This document shows positions 37,802 to 46,891 of a stretch of DNA of 64,000 nucleotides, one piece after another. The DNA is taken from positions 236,573 to 300,572 of the forward strand of contig NZ_SAIY01000008.1 in NCBI RefSeq assembly GCF_010560025.1, written 5' to 3'. Within the stretch, counting starts at the first letter, position 1. Every line of letters begins with the position of its first letter. A model generated the notes under the pieces. It made no database searches, was not told the DNA's origin, and was given only the letters and a program-made list of their open reading frames with translations. The stretch comes from Verrucosispora sioxanthis. Lineage in GTDB: Bacteria > Actinomycetota > Actinomycetes > Mycobacteriales > Micromonosporaceae. The position numbers were made by a program, and so were the translations under genes.

Positions 37802-38440
37802 TTACCTTGCGCTGGTGAACACGAGGCGGACACCGAGGCCGATCAGCAGCGCGCCGCTCACCCCGTCGACGAGGCGACGGGTGGCCGGCCGGGAGAAGGC
37901 CCGGCGAGCCGCGGCGACCAGGTTCGCCACGGTGAGGAACCACCCGACCGTGATGGCCACGGCGATCGCCGACAGCGCCAGCATGGACACGAGGCCGGCG
38001 TCGGCCGGGAGGAACTGTGGCAGCAGCGCGACGAAGAAGACGGCCGCCTTCGGGTTGAGCGCGTTGCACAGCAGACCGTCGCGGAACGCCGCCCACAATC
38101 CTGACTCGACGGTTGACCCGTTGTCGGGATCGGATGGGACGGACGAGCCGTGGCGCCACGCCGAGCGCAGCGCGTTGACGCCCAGGTACACCAGGTAGCC
38201 AGCGCCCACGAGTTTGATGATGGTGAAGGCGACGGGCGTCACGGCGACCGCTGCGGCAACGCCGGTGGCGGCGGCGACCACCCAGGCGAGGACCCCGGCG
38301 GCGACTCCGACCGCCGTCGCCATGCCGTGCACCCGGCCGGCAAGAGCCGAGCGGCGTACGACGACGGCGAAGTCCGGCCCGGGTGACATGGCACCGAGAA
38401 CGACGACACCACTGAAGGTCAGCAGCTGTCCACTTGTCAT
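37802..38440 (-). CDS. LysE/RhtB-family amino acid exporter
   Basis: A 212-residue membrane protein with about six hydrophobic segments. The family start GAMSPGPDFAVVVRRS and the middle LCNALNPKAAVFFVALLPQF are clear. ATG 38440 is preferred over the GTG one codon upstream because GAGGAG lies 5 nt before it. Family members export amino acids or homoserine derivatives; the cargo is unknown. It could serve the aromatic island but is convergent to it. Confidence 0.88.
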   Translation of the reverse strand: MTSGQLLTFSGVVVLGAMSPGPDFAVVVRRSALAGRVHGMATAVGVAAGVLAWVVAAATGVAAAVAVTPVAFTIIKLVGAGYLVYLGVNALRSAWRHGSSVPSDPDNGSTVESGLWAAFRDGLLCNALNPKAAVFFVALLPQFLPADAGLVSMLALSAIAVAITVGWFLTVANLVAAARRAFSRPATRRLVDGVSGALLIGLGVRLVFTSAR

Positions 38441-38652
38441 CACCGCTCCTCACGGCGCTGCGTGGGGACCAACGTCACCGCGAGCGCGTCGCTGTGCTGT
38501 GGATGCATTGCAGCACTTTCCGCGAAAGGCCGCCGAACGAGCCGCGCCGAGACGGACCGCGTCGCGCGTCAACCCGACCGCCCGCTCTTGATCTGAACCG
38601 AGCTTGAGGTTCTACCGTCGGGCTCAACCACTGACCGCCGGAGGTAGATCAC

Positions 38653-38986
38653 GTGATGACGCATCTGTCCGACGCCGAACTCGCAGGGCAGCCTGCCGCC
38701 TACTGGACCGGCGTCGCCTACGAGTCACTCATCGATGAGCTCGTACCTGAGGGCGGAAGACGACCTCGACGCCGAAGCACGGGTGCTGCGGGAACGCGGG
38801 TGGCTGACCAGCGACGGGGACGGGCGGCTACGGATCACCGACGCTGGTGAAGAGGCTCGCGTCACCGTGGCCCGACACGCACCGACCATCCGAGCCCAGA
38901 TCCACAAGGGCATCGATGACGCGGACTACGTCACGGCCCTCAAGGTACTCCGGCAGCTGATCCGAAACACCGGCGGCTCGTTCTAG
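38653..38986 (+). pseudogene. MarR-like winged-helix regulator with internal deletion and frameshift
   Basis: The first ~25 codons (MTHLSDAELAGQPAAYWTG...) and the last ~80 codons (SYLRAEDDLDAEARVLRERG ... ALKVLRQLIRNTGG) look like the two ends of one MarR-like protein, but they are in different frames (joined near 38735) and the middle, including the recognition helix, is missing. The 5' half has a GGAGG ribosome site before a GTG/ATG at 38653/38656. The C-terminal part could be expressed from the ATG at 38735, giving 83 residues. A deletion of roughly 50 codons is my estimate from the typical length of such proteins. Confidence 0.7.
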
Positions 38987-39001
38987 CGGCTCGGGCCCGG
39001 A

Positions 39002-39361
39002 TCACTTCTCAGGATTCTTCGACAGGTTCCACGGCAGGGTGAACAGGTCCGCGAGAAACATGCGGGAGAATCGCATCTGACGCTCAAGGATGCCCCTGCC
39101 CAACGGAATCGCCGAGGACTGCACGGAGTGAATCGCGCCGGCGCCGATCACCACGAAGAAGGAAAGGCAGTACACCACTATGATCGGCGCGATGAGCACG
39201 GCGAGTACCGCCTGGCTGATCACATCGTTCTCGCGCAGGAGCACTGCCAACGCGCCCGCAGCCGCGCTGAGGAACATCAGACGCCAGGACACCACCAGCA
39301 ACCGGTAGGACCTGATCCTCCTGACCATCGCAACCTGGTCGCGATACGACGAGTTGTTCAT
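39002..39361 (-). CDS. Small membrane protein of unknown function
   Basis: A 119-residue protein with two hydrophobic segments (around 26-45 and 55-80) flanked by basic residues, and a C-terminal amphipathic tail (FLADLFTLPWNLSKNPEK). ATG 39361 is chosen; the open frame continues 31 residues upstream without a start signal. Base composition is visibly less GC-biased than in neighbouring genes, which may indicate recent acquisition. I do not recognise a family. Confidence 0.6.
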   Translation of the reverse strand: MNNSSYRDQVAMVRRIRSYRLLVVSWRLMFLSAAAGALAVLLRENDVISQAVLAVLIAPIIVVYCLSFFVVIGAGAIHSVQSSAIPLGRGILERQMRFSRMFLADLFTLPWNLSKNPEK

Positions 39362-39507
39362 CGGATAAAGCCTTTTGATCGTCGACGCGGAGGGCCCACC
39401 GAAACGGCGGTCAGCCGGGCCGCAGACGGTATCAGACCGGTACGGGTATCTCACCTGCTCGGAGGGAGGCAGACCGACGTGACGCAGCCTGATTGGGGAG
39501 CGGGACG

Positions 39508-39978
39508 GTGAGCGGTGTGGCTGACGGCTGGCGGGCGCACCCCGAGGCCGTGGACGCTCGCCCGGGTCTGCCGCCTGTCGCGCCCGGCCGCGTCGTGGGG
39601 GTCGGCGCCATCTGCGACCTCCGGCCGCGGCGCCCCGACGACGCGGGCTCCCAGAGCTTCTCGGTGGCCGAGTTCGTCAGGCTGGAAGACAGCCGGCGCG
39701 TGATCCTGCACGAGGATCGCGGCTTCACCATCGGCCGGACAGCCGCTGGCCCGCCTTCGGGCGCCGCCCCGGTCCACCTCACTCGCGACGAGATCACCCG
39801 GAACGTGATGAATGTCGTGCTTACCGACGACGGGACAGCCACGGAGGAGCACCCGTGGTCGTGGCTGGCCGACCTGGCTCGGGCCCGCGGCCTGAACGTG
39901 ACGGCGGCAGGGCTGCGACGTCTCCCGTACGAGGTGGTCCTCACCGAACAGGTGACCCGATGGCTCGGGCCTACCTGA
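39508..39978 (+). CDS. Hypothetical protein
   Basis: A 156-residue soluble protein starting at GTG 39508, which has GGGGAG 7 nt upstream. It has no signal peptide or membrane segment. The middle (FSVAEFVRLEDSRRVILHED, then LTRDEITRNVMNVVL) alternates strand- and helix-like stretches, and the C-terminus has WSWLADLARARGLNVTAAGL. I do not recognise the family; related proteins of this kind are common as single genes in actinomycetes. Confidence 0.6.
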   Translation: MSGVADGWRAHPEAVDARPGLPPVAPGRVVGVGAICDLRPRRPDDAGSQSFSVAEFVRLEDSRRVILHEDRGFTIGRTAAGPPSGAAPVHLTRDEITRNVMNVVLTDDGTATEEHPWSWLADLARARGLNVTAAGLRRLPYEVVLTEQVTRWLGPT

Positions 39979-40014
39979 CGCTCGAACCGCTCCGCATGCC
40001 GGCGGCCTTGCCCA

Positions 40015-40039
40015 AATTACCTTAGTCATTAAGATAATT
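40015..40039. promoter_or_regulatory. AT-rich 25-bp palindrome, probable MarR operator
   Basis: An imperfect dyad (AATTACCTTAG ... TTAAGATAATT around a central C, 10 of 12 pairs matching) ends 2 bp before the start codon of the FAD monooxygenase. Its AT content is striking in this GC-rich DNA. MarR repressors bind such dyads, and the downstream operon encodes one. Confidence 0.75.
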
Positions 40040-40041
40040 CC

Positions 40042-41289
40042 ATGAGCGTATCGACTGACTTCTCGGTGGCGATCGCCGGTGCCGGTCTCTCCGGCCTCTG
40101 CCTCGCCCAGTACCTGACCCGCGCCGGCATCGACGCGCACGTCTACGAGCGGGATCCCGGCCCCTTCGTCCGGCGTCAGGGCTACCGGATCATTCTCAAC
40201 CGGTACGGACTGGAGGCGCTGCGCGAGAGCCTGCCCCGACCGCTGTACCGACTGGCACTGAGTACCGGTGACGAGCCCGGCGGCCACCTGCGCTTCACCG
40301 ACAGCCGGCTGCGCGACGCGTTCACCATCACCTTCAAGGACGAACCGCACGCCACCCGTCAGGTCGACCGGCTGACCCTGCGGTCGATCCTGCAGTCCGG
40401 GCTGGACGGGCGTATCCACTACGGAAGGACCGCCGTCGCGGTGGACAGCGGCGACCCGGCCCGGCCGCGACTGCGGTTCGCCGAGGGCGGATCCGTCCCA
40501 GCGGCCGTCGTCGTGGGCGCGGACGGCGTCGGTTCGGCGCTGCGCACGCAGCTCATGCCAGAGGCGGACCCGGCCAACACCGGGATGGTGGGCATCTACG
40601 GCCGGTCGCCCCTGTGGCGCCACGGCGAGAACGTCCTACCGGACGCGCTGCGTAGCAGCGGCGTCCTGGCCATCGCCGACCGGCCGGGCCGCGCCTTCTT
40701 CTTCACGTCGATGCGCTTCGGCGAGCGCCCGCAGGAGGCGTTCGCCCGCCTGGCTCCGGGCAGCTACGCGCCCACCGGGGACGACTACGTCATGTGGGCG
40801 CTGCTGCTCCCGCAGGAGGAGGTGCCCGTCGACGTACGGGGGCACCTGCTGGCGCAGTGGAAACTGGCCGCCCAGCGGAGCAGGGACTTCCACCCGCTCG
40901 TCCGGCGGCTGGTCGACACGGCCGAGGTCGACGCCACGGTGCTCAACCATTTCGCCACCGGCCAGCGCCCACGCCGATGGGCGGTGCCCCGGGCGACGAT
41001 GATGGGCGACGCCGTGCACGCCATGCCGCCGTTCGGCGCCCACGGCGGCAACACCGCGCTGCGCGACGCCGCCCTGCTCGGCCGCAGGCTGGTCGAGGCC
41101 CGGACGAGCGGCACCCCGGTGGAGAAGGCGATCGCCAGCTACCAGAACGAGATGGTGCCCTACGCCTTCCGCGCCGTCGACACCGCCGCCCGGCTGATGC
41201 GCCGCCTCACCGGCGGCGCGGCCGCACCTCACTGGGTGCTGACCCGCCTGCTACCTCGGCTGCACCCGGTCACCGTACCGGAGGCATGA
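40042..41289 (+). CDS. FAD-dependent monooxygenase, aromatic hydroxylase family
   Basis: A 415-residue class A flavin monooxygenase. FAD motifs: VAIAGAGLSGLCLAQYLTRAG with E at YERDPGPF, the middle VVVGADGVGSALR (DG motif), and MMGDAVHAMPPFGAHGGNTALRDA (GD motif). No ribosome site fits before the ATG because the palindrome ends 2 bp upstream, so a leaderless mRNA is likely. It is coupled to the MarR gene. Such pairs often degrade or detoxify phenolic compounds or antibiotics; the substrate is not deducible. Confidence 0.9.
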   Translation: MSVSTDFSVAIAGAGLSGLCLAQYLTRAGIDAHVYERDPGPFVRRQGYRIILNRYGLEALRESLPRPLYRLALSTGDEPGGHLRFTDSRLRDAFTITFKDEPHATRQVDRLTLRSILQSGLDGRIHYGRTAVAVDSGDPARPRLRFAEGGSVPAAVVVGADGVGSALRTQLMPEADPANTGMVGIYGRSPLWRHGENVLPDALRSSGVLAIADRPGRAFFFTSMRFGERPQEAFARLAPGSYAPTGDDYVMWALLLPQEEVPVDVRGHLLAQWKLAAQRSRDFHPLVRRLVDTAEVDATVLNHFATGQRPRRWAVPRATMMGDAVHAMPPFGAHGGNTALRDAALLGRRLVEARTSGTPVEKAIASYQNEMVPYAFRAVDTAARLMRRLTGGAAAPHWVLTRLLPRLHPVTVPEA

Positions 41290-41762
41290 TGGCGGGCATG
41301 TCCACCGAGCCGGCCCGCGCCTGCGCGATCGCCGACCTCATGCGCGCAGGACGGGAGACCGCGCGTTTGTCCATGGTGTTCCGGTACGCCATCGCGGAGC
41401 GGCTCGGCCTCACCGTGAGCGACCTGGAGTGCCTGGACTACCTGGCCGACGTCGGATCCGCCACCGCCGGGCAGGTCGCCGAGCGGACCAACCTCACCAC
41501 CGGAGCCGTGACCAGCATGCTCCGGCGGCTCCAGCAGGCCGGCTACGTCACGGCCGAACGCGATCCGGCCGACCGGCGGCGGGTGGTCGTCACCCTGCGG
41601 CCGGAGCGGACCGCCGAGTTGGCGCGACCGTACGAGCGGTTCGCCGCGCGGGCGGCACGACTCGTCGAGGGCTACACCGTCGAGGAGATCGAGCTGCTGG
41701 TCCGGCACAACGAGCGCATGCAGGCGATGTACCTCGCCGAGTTGGACCGCCTCGGCAGCTGA
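41286..41762 (+). CDS. MarR-family repressor
   Basis: A 158-residue winged-helix regulator: LTVSDLECLDYLADVG, the recognition helix TTGAVTSMLRRLQQAGYVTAE and the wing RDPADRRRVVVTL. ATG 41286 overlaps the monooxygenase stop; a second ATG follows immediately at 41289. It probably represses this operon through the palindrome at 40015-40039 and is released by a phenolic ligand; this is inference from the family. Confidence 0.9.
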   Translation: MMAGMSTEPARACAIADLMRAGRETARLSMVFRYAIAERLGLTVSDLECLDYLADVGSATAGQVAERTNLTTGAVTSMLRRLQQAGYVTAERDPADRRRVVVTLRPERTAELARPYERFAARAARLVEGYTVEEIELLVRHNERMQAMYLAELDRLGS

Positions 41763-41772
41763 CGTCAGCGAG

Positions 41773-42375
41773 TCACCACACCGGCGGCTCGTGGTGGCGA
41801 CCCTTGAGTTCGTGAAATCCATCGGCCTCAGCGACCAGGAGCGTGCCGTCCCACAGTCGGCCCGCCGCCTCACCCTGTGGCACTCGGGACAGCACCGGCC
41901 CGAACCAGACGATCGGTCGACCGGCCTCGGGCTCCACCAGGGTGATCGGGGTTCCGACGTGATCTCCTATCCAACTGACCCCGGCCGTGTGTGACGCCCG
42001 CAGCACCTCGTCGTGCTCGGACGAGTGCCAGGCGGTCGCGAGGTCGGTGGGCAGTCCGGCCGCAGTCAGCACCGTCTCGACCGGACCCCAGGCACCGCCA
42101 TGGGCCATCGCGCCGTACCGGTCGTACAGCCGACCGACGGCCTCAGCGCCGTACTGGTGCTGGACAGCGGCGAACAGACGAGCAGGTCCCCACAGGAAGC
42201 CGTCCGGGTCGTCCTCCGGGTCGTCGTCGCGGTCCTCGTTGAGTATGGACAGGCTCATGATCTGCCATACGACGCGTACCGGACGGACCTGCTCGACCTC
42301 GCGCATCCACCGAGAGACGAGCCAGGTGTACGGGCAACTCGGGTCGAACCAGAACCTCACGGTCAGCTGAGGCAT
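41773..42375 (-). CDS. DsbA-like protein related to mycothiol-dependent nitroreductase
   Basis: A 200-residue thioredoxin-fold protein with the DsbA helical insertion, resembling the Rv2466c group. The active-site region reads VRFWFDPSCPYTWLVSRWM: the first Cys of the motif is kept, but the second is Thr (CPYT in place of CPWC). A one-Cys enzyme would have to rely on a low-molecular-weight thiol such as mycothiol. The C-terminus has VGTPITLVEPEAGRPIVWFG with the cis-Pro region. ATG 42375. Confidence 0.78.
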   Translation of the reverse strand: MPQLTVRFWFDPSCPYTWLVSRWMREVEQVRPVRVVWQIMSLSILNEDRDDDPEDDPDGFLWGPARLFAAVQHQYGAEAVGRLYDRYGAMAHGGAWGPVETVLTAAGLPTDLATAWHSSEHDEVLRASHTAGVSWIGDHVGTPITLVEPEAGRPIVWFGPVLSRVPQGEAAGRLWDGTLLVAEADGFHELKGRHHEPPVW

Positions 42376-42479
42376 GACTCCAAACCTATCCCGCCGATCA
42401 CGAAGGCCCGGATCTGCCTGGCTGGTGCGAATCCGTCGCGCCAGTTTCCTGGCCGGTCCGCAGGCCCACCGGGAACGCC

Positions 42480-42923
42480 TCACGCGTCCGCGGCCCGGTC
42501 CTGACGCTCGGGGACGGACGTCCCGCGCCGTGGCGTGACCGACACGACGGCGGCCGCGCCGAGCACCAGTGCCGGAATCACGAAGTAGACACCGTCGCCG
42601 AGGCCGAGGAGCAGCCCCCAGGCCAGGACGACAATCGCTGCCAGCGTCGTCGTGACACCGACCGCGCGGCCCACCAGGTCCGCGGCGAGGGGCAGCAGAG
42701 CCGCGATCGTCGGCACGCCCAGCAGATAGCTGGCTGCGACGCCACTATCCGACACCGTGTCGGGCAGTACGGCGACGGCGATCCCCAGCGTCACCCCGAG
42801 CGCGAGCAGTCGCAACGACCGACCCAGCGCGTCCGGCGTGGCGCGCCGACGGCCCAGACGGGCGAACGCTGCCGCCGCGACGAACAGCGCCAGCAGCACG
42901 CCGAGAACCCCAGCGACAGTCAT
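42480..42923 (-). CDS. Small integral membrane protein, unknown
   Basis: A 147-residue protein with four to five hydrophobic segments and very few charged residues apart from the loops ARLGRRRATPDALGR and the tail TPRRGTSVPERQDR. ATG 42923 has GGAGGG 6 nt upstream. No family recognised. Confidence 0.65.
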   Translation of the reverse strand: MTVAGVLGVLLALFVAAAAFARLGRRRATPDALGRSLRLLALGVTLGIAVAVLPDTVSDSGVAASYLLGVPTIAALLPLAADLVGRAVGVTTTLAAIVVLAWGLLLGLGDGVYFVIPALVLGAAAVVSVTPRRGTSVPERQDRAADA

Positions 42924-43106
42924 GACGCTCCCTCCGCTTCCATCAGCTCCGCGACAAGTGTCTCGCGGCCCACACCGCACGGCGGCGAGGATGCCTTCTC
43001 ACGCGCTACTTTGCGTAGTTTCACGGATCCGCGCCACCCTGTGCATTGCCTAGCATCCATGTAACTGATCGTCACAAGTCGATCACATGACGCTGGGAGG
43101 TAGGCC

Positions 43107-44723
43107 GTGACATCACGCGGAGCCGTGTCACCGGGACGGCAGCGGCGACTACTCGCCATGGTTGCGGTCATCGGTGGGCTGCTCGTCAGCGCACAACCCG
43201 CGCTGGCCGCGACGCCACCTGTCGATGACGGCGCTGCGGCCCTACCGGCAGCGCGGGGCGCAGGTTGGCAGCCCGATATCCAGGCACCCGACCCGGTGAC
43301 CCTTCCCGGCACCACCAAGAAGGTAACGCCGTTCGCGACGCCGCTGACCCCGCAACAGCCCAAGGCGCTGCCGGGCGCCTCGAAGGGTCCCGGCGCCACA
43401 CTCAAGGCGGACAGCTCGGCCCGTGCGGCGATCCGTACGGTCGACATGCCGACGTTCCGGGGGACGTCGCCGCAGGCCGACCCCGACGACCCGCCGACCG
43501 GGCTGTACTGCACCGAGGCGATCACACGGAACAGCTCCGTCAGCGGTACGCCCAACCAGACCAACTACGCGGCGAACATCTCCTACCTGGCGGAGTTCGG
43601 CTGCAACTTCTGGCTCAACGCGGCCTACATCGCCACGGGCGTGATCGACCGCGGCCGCTTCGACGGCCAGTTCCTCTACACCACGGCACCCCTGACCTAC
43701 GGGCAGACCTACTACGGCGCGACCTCGGGCGGCGTCAGCATTCCGGGCGAACTCTTCGACGGTGGTCGCACCGTGGAGATCGCCTTCGAGCTCTACCTGT
43801 TGGCTCCGGCCGGGGTCTACTGGGGCGGCTGCTTCCCCATACCGGGGCTGCGCTACCTGCTGTGTGAGGGCCTCGGCACCAACCTGCTGCACATCGTGCT
43901 GGGCACCGGGCCGTTCGGGACCGGGCTGCAGTCCCCGGTGATCCGCCACGTCGCCCTCGGTGACTCCTACTCCTCGGGCACCGGCGCGCCACCGTACTCC
44001 GACGCGTCCTGCCGGCGGTCGCCCGCGACCTACGCCAACCTCATCACGGGGACAGTCCTGTCAGGACTTCCGGTGGACCGGCCGACTCTGGCGGCGTGTC
44101 ACGGCGCGAGGATTCCCGACCTGTACGCGAGCCAGCAGTCCGGCCTACCGCCCCAACTGGACGCGATACAACCGCACACCCGGCTCGTCACGCTGACCAT
44201 CGGCGGCAACGACCTCGGCTTCTCGGCCAAACTCACCGGCTGCTACCTGGGCGCCGACTGCTCCGCGTCCGGACCGTTGGTCACCCCGCAGGAGCTGTAC
44301 CAGGTACAGGCCCAACTCACGACTCTGTACCGGCAGATCCGAGCAGAGATGCACCCCGGCGGGAAGCTCATGGTGCTGAGCTACCCGGCCGTCGTACCCA
44401 ACCCGGACGACCCCGCGGACCCGCAGCCGACCCAGGACCGTTGCCCCGATCTGGGAAGCAACCTCGTCGAGAGCGAGCGGAGAGCGATCTACGAGGCGAC
44501 CGTACAGACCGACAGAATGATCCGGGACGCCGTGTTGGCCACCGGCGACTCCCGCGTCGTCTACGTCAACGGACTGGACCTGTTCCGCGGTCACCGGCTC
44601 TGCAGCACCAACGGCGTATGGGCCAACGGCCTCACCTCGCCGCTGAGCGACTCGTTCCACCCCAATGCCTCGGGCTACCAGGCGATGGCGACCCGGGTGG
44701 CCCAGGTCCTTCCCCCACTCTGA
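43107..44723 (+). CDS. Secreted SGNH/GDSL esterase with N-terminal extra domain
   Basis: A 538-residue exported protein: signal peptide with RQRR and a hydrophobic core, cleavage near AQPALAA (about residue 35). Residues ~130-270 form a Cys- and aromatic-rich domain I do not recognise. The C-terminal half is an SGNH hydrolase: block I ALGDSYSSGTG (nucleophile Ser near 288), block III IGGNDLGF near 367, and block V DSFHPNASGY near 515 with Asp and His. Six or more Cys suggest disulfides, as in streptomycete lipases. GTG 43107 has GGGAGG 6 nt upstream. The last 92 bp overlap the 3' end of the convergent gene. Confidence 0.9.
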   Translation: MTSRGAVSPGRQRRLLAMVAVIGGLLVSAQPALAATPPVDDGAAALPAARGAGWQPDIQAPDPVTLPGTTKKVTPFATPLTPQQPKALPGASKGPGATLKADSSARAAIRTVDMPTFRGTSPQADPDDPPTGLYCTEAITRNSSVSGTPNQTNYAANISYLAEFGCNFWLNAAYIATGVIDRGRFDGQFLYTTAPLTYGQTYYGATSGGVSIPGELFDGGRTVEIAFELYLLAPAGVYWGGCFPIPGLRYLLCEGLGTNLLHIVLGTGPFGTGLQSPVIRHVALGDSYSSGTGAPPYSDASCRRSPATYANLITGTVLSGLPVDRPTLAACHGARIPDLYASQQSGLPPQLDAIQPHTRLVTLTIGGNDLGFSAKLTGCYLGADCSASGPLVTPQELYQVQAQLTTLYRQIRAEMHPGGKLMVLSYPAVVPNPDDPADPQPTQDRCPDLGSNLVESERRAIYEATVQTDRMIRDAVLATGDSRVVYVNGLDLFRGHRLCSTNGVWANGLTSPLSDSFHPNASGYQAMATRVAQVLPPL

Positions 44724-45960
44724 CCCTCCACCGAGCCGTCAGGGCGCCCTGGTCCGCCGGGGCGCCCATCCGGTGCCGCCCCGGGCACCGGCGGGCAGGC
44801 GCCGAGCGGGCCGCGGCAGCGCCCACCAGGGTGCCGGCGCCGTCAGTGCTCGGGCGCGGGAGCGAGAGCCAGTCCTCGGTCGGGGTGAGCGGGACGGGTG
44901 CGGGGCGGTCGACCGTGGTGGTCAGCTCGACCCGCCGGCCCTCCTCGGCCGACCGGAGCAGGGCGGTCATGATGTCGAGCACGTGCAGCGCGACCGCACC
45001 GCTGGCCCGTGGCGGACGCAGCTCGTCGGCGTGGACCAGGTCGATCAGGCCGACCCCTCGGGACGCGGCGACGTAGCCGGCCCGCGGTTGCAGGGTGCGC
45101 CACCCGGGGCCGTCGAGCGCCAGGTGGCGGACCTCCCCGTCGAAGGTGTTCGGATCGGGTACGGCGAGGGTGCCCTCCTCCCCCTGTACCTCGATCGGCG
45201 CGGCCGTCGTCGCGACACCGTCGAAGGTGGTCGTGAGGGTGCTCAGGGCACCTCCCGCGTGTTCCAGTACACCGCTCACGTGGGTCGGCACCTCGACCGG
45301 GATCCGCTGCCCGGAGCGGGGGCCCGAGCCGATGACCCGGGAGTCCCGCAGCCGACTGGCCGCCCCGACCACCGCACGGACCGGCCCGAGCAGGTGGACC
45401 AGGGCGGAGATGTAGTACGGCCCCATGTCCATGAGCGGGCCGCCGCCCGGGACGTAGTAGAAGTCGGGGTTGGGGTGCCAGCGCTCGTGTCCCGGGGTGA
45501 CCATGACGGCCGACGCGGAGAACGGTCGGCCGATCAGGCCACCGTCGATCGCCGCTCGGGCGGTCTGCGTACCGGTGCCAAGGACGGTGTCCGGCGCGCA
45601 GCCGACCCGGACGCCGGCCGCCGTCGCCCGGTCGATGAGCGACCGGGCCTGCGGGAACGCGACGGTGAGCGGCTTCTCGACGTAGACGTTGCGGCCGGCG
45701 TCGATCGCCGCGCCGGAGATCTCGGCGTGCGCGGCCGGGATGGTGAGGTTCAGCACCGTCGCCACGTCGGGGTGGTGGAGCAGGCGCTCGACAGCGACCG
45801 CCTCGGCGCCGGGAATCGTGGCGGCGGCGGCGTCGGCTCGGGCCGGGTCCAGGTCGGCCACCGCGACGACGCGCACGGTGGGATGGTTGGCGAGCGTGTG
45901 CAGGTACGCGCGGGAGATGAACCCGAGACCTACGACGCCGACGCCGTGCGGGTCGCCCAC
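44632..45960 (-). CDS. Gfo/Idh/MocA-family NAD(P)-dependent oxidoreductase
   Basis: A 442-residue sugar-type dehydrogenase. Rossmann motif VGVVGLGFISRAYLH at the N-terminus, the EKP motif in VYVEKPLTVAFPQA, and the second-domain GGGPLMDMGPYYISALVHLL. GTG 45960 lies inside the ThuA gene (31-bp overlap). The normal family fold ends near TPTEDWLSLPRP; a further ~70 residues of low-complexity sequence follow and run antisense over the esterase gene. This suggests that the original stop codon was lost. Likely acts on a sugar or cyclitol with the ThuA-like partner. Confidence 0.85.
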   Translation of the reverse strand: MGDPHGVGVVGLGFISRAYLHTLANHPTVRVVAVADLDPARADAAAATIPGAEAVAVERLLHHPDVATVLNLTIPAAHAEISGAAIDAGRNVYVEKPLTVAFPQARSLIDRATAAGVRVGCAPDTVLGTGTQTARAAIDGGLIGRPFSASAVMVTPGHERWHPNPDFYYVPGGGPLMDMGPYYISALVHLLGPVRAVVGAASRLRDSRVIGSGPRSGQRIPVEVPTHVSGVLEHAGGALSTLTTTFDGVATTAAPIEVQGEEGTLAVPDPNTFDGEVRHLALDGPGWRTLQPRAGYVAASRGVGLIDLVHADELRPPRASGAVALHVLDIMTALLRSAEEGRRVELTTTVDRPAPVPLTPTEDWLSLPRPSTDGAGTLVGAAAARSAPARRCPGRHRMGAPADQGALTARWRVRVGEGPGPPGSPSPGSPRHWGGTSRSAAR

Positions 45961-46640
45961 ACCATCCCCCTCTCGATGACGGTACGGACGCTCGCGTGCT
46001 CCAGCACGTCGAGGCTGTGTCCTGGAGTCGTCACCACGATCCGCCCGGCGCCCCAGTGTCGGGTCCAGATCGCCGGTGAGGTGACCGGCCGGTGCCACGG
46101 GTGCCACTCCCGGGTCGGGTGGGTGGTGGTGGCCAGGACGTCGATCAGGTCGTCGTGCAGTACCCAGTACTGCTCGGTGACCAGATCGAAGTCCTCGATC
46201 CCGGCGGTGATCGGATGCTCCCGGCCCAGCTCGGTGACCGTGATCGAGTGCGGCAGGAAGTTGTCCGCCTCGCCGCCGCCACGGTCGCACGGCTCGACGC
46301 CCGGATGGGTGGCGAACTGCCCGCCCACCAGGTGCAGGTAGTCCGAACAGGCGCGGAACGAGTCGACGACACCGCCGTGCCAGCCGGTGAAACCCGTACC
46401 CGCGACGACCGCCGCGGCCAGCCCCGCCACCTGCTCCGCGGTGATCTGCGACATCGTCATGCACTGCACGATGAGGTCGGTGTCGGCCAGTTCGGCGGCG
46501 TCGGCGTAGATCTCCGTCGACCCCTCCACCCGTACCGCGTATCCGCTGCGTTCGAGGAACGGGATGAACAACTCCGTCGCCTCGACCGGCCGGTGTCCCT
46601 CCCACCCCCCTCGGACCACAAGGGCTTTGCGCCGCGTCAC
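45930..46640 (-). CDS. ThuA-like protein
   Basis: A 236-residue protein of the ThuA (class I glutamine amidotransferase-like) family involved in disaccharide metabolism, often paired with Gfo/Idh/MocA enzymes as here. Seen: KALVVRGGWEGHRPVEATEL, GTGFTGWHGGVVDSFR, HPITAGIEDFDLVTEQYW and GRIVVTTPGHSLDVL. GTG 46640 has GGAGGAG 5 nt upstream. A 251-bp gap separates it from the upstream saccharopine-dehydrogenase-like gene. Confidence 0.87.
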   Translation of the reverse strand: MTRRKALVVRGGWEGHRPVEATELFIPFLERSGYAVRVEGSTEIYADAAELADTDLIVQCMTMSQITAEQVAGLAAAVVAGTGFTGWHGGVVDSFRACSDYLHLVGGQFATHPGVEPCDRGGGEADNFLPHSITVTELGREHPITAGIEDFDLVTEQYWVLHDDLIDVLATTTHPTREWHPWHRPVTSPAIWTRHWGAGRIVVTTPGHSLDVLEHASVRTVIERGMVWATRTASAS

Positions 46641-46891
46641 ACCCACTCCTCCCCGGTCCGCCGCACCCGGCCACCGCTGCCGCCCGGGTCGACGCCCGCA
46701 CATCCGACCGCCGCTAACCGTACCCGGGCCGACACCCTGACTCAGTCCCTCGCCCGAGGCACCGGGATCGGAACCTACCCACCATGCACCGGAGTAGTGG
46801 TTCAGCCAGGCAATGGTCGCCGACGCGTGACGACCGACCGCCCGGACAACCGGCAGGCGCCCCGGCCGGCTGACACTCCTCGCAGCACTGC

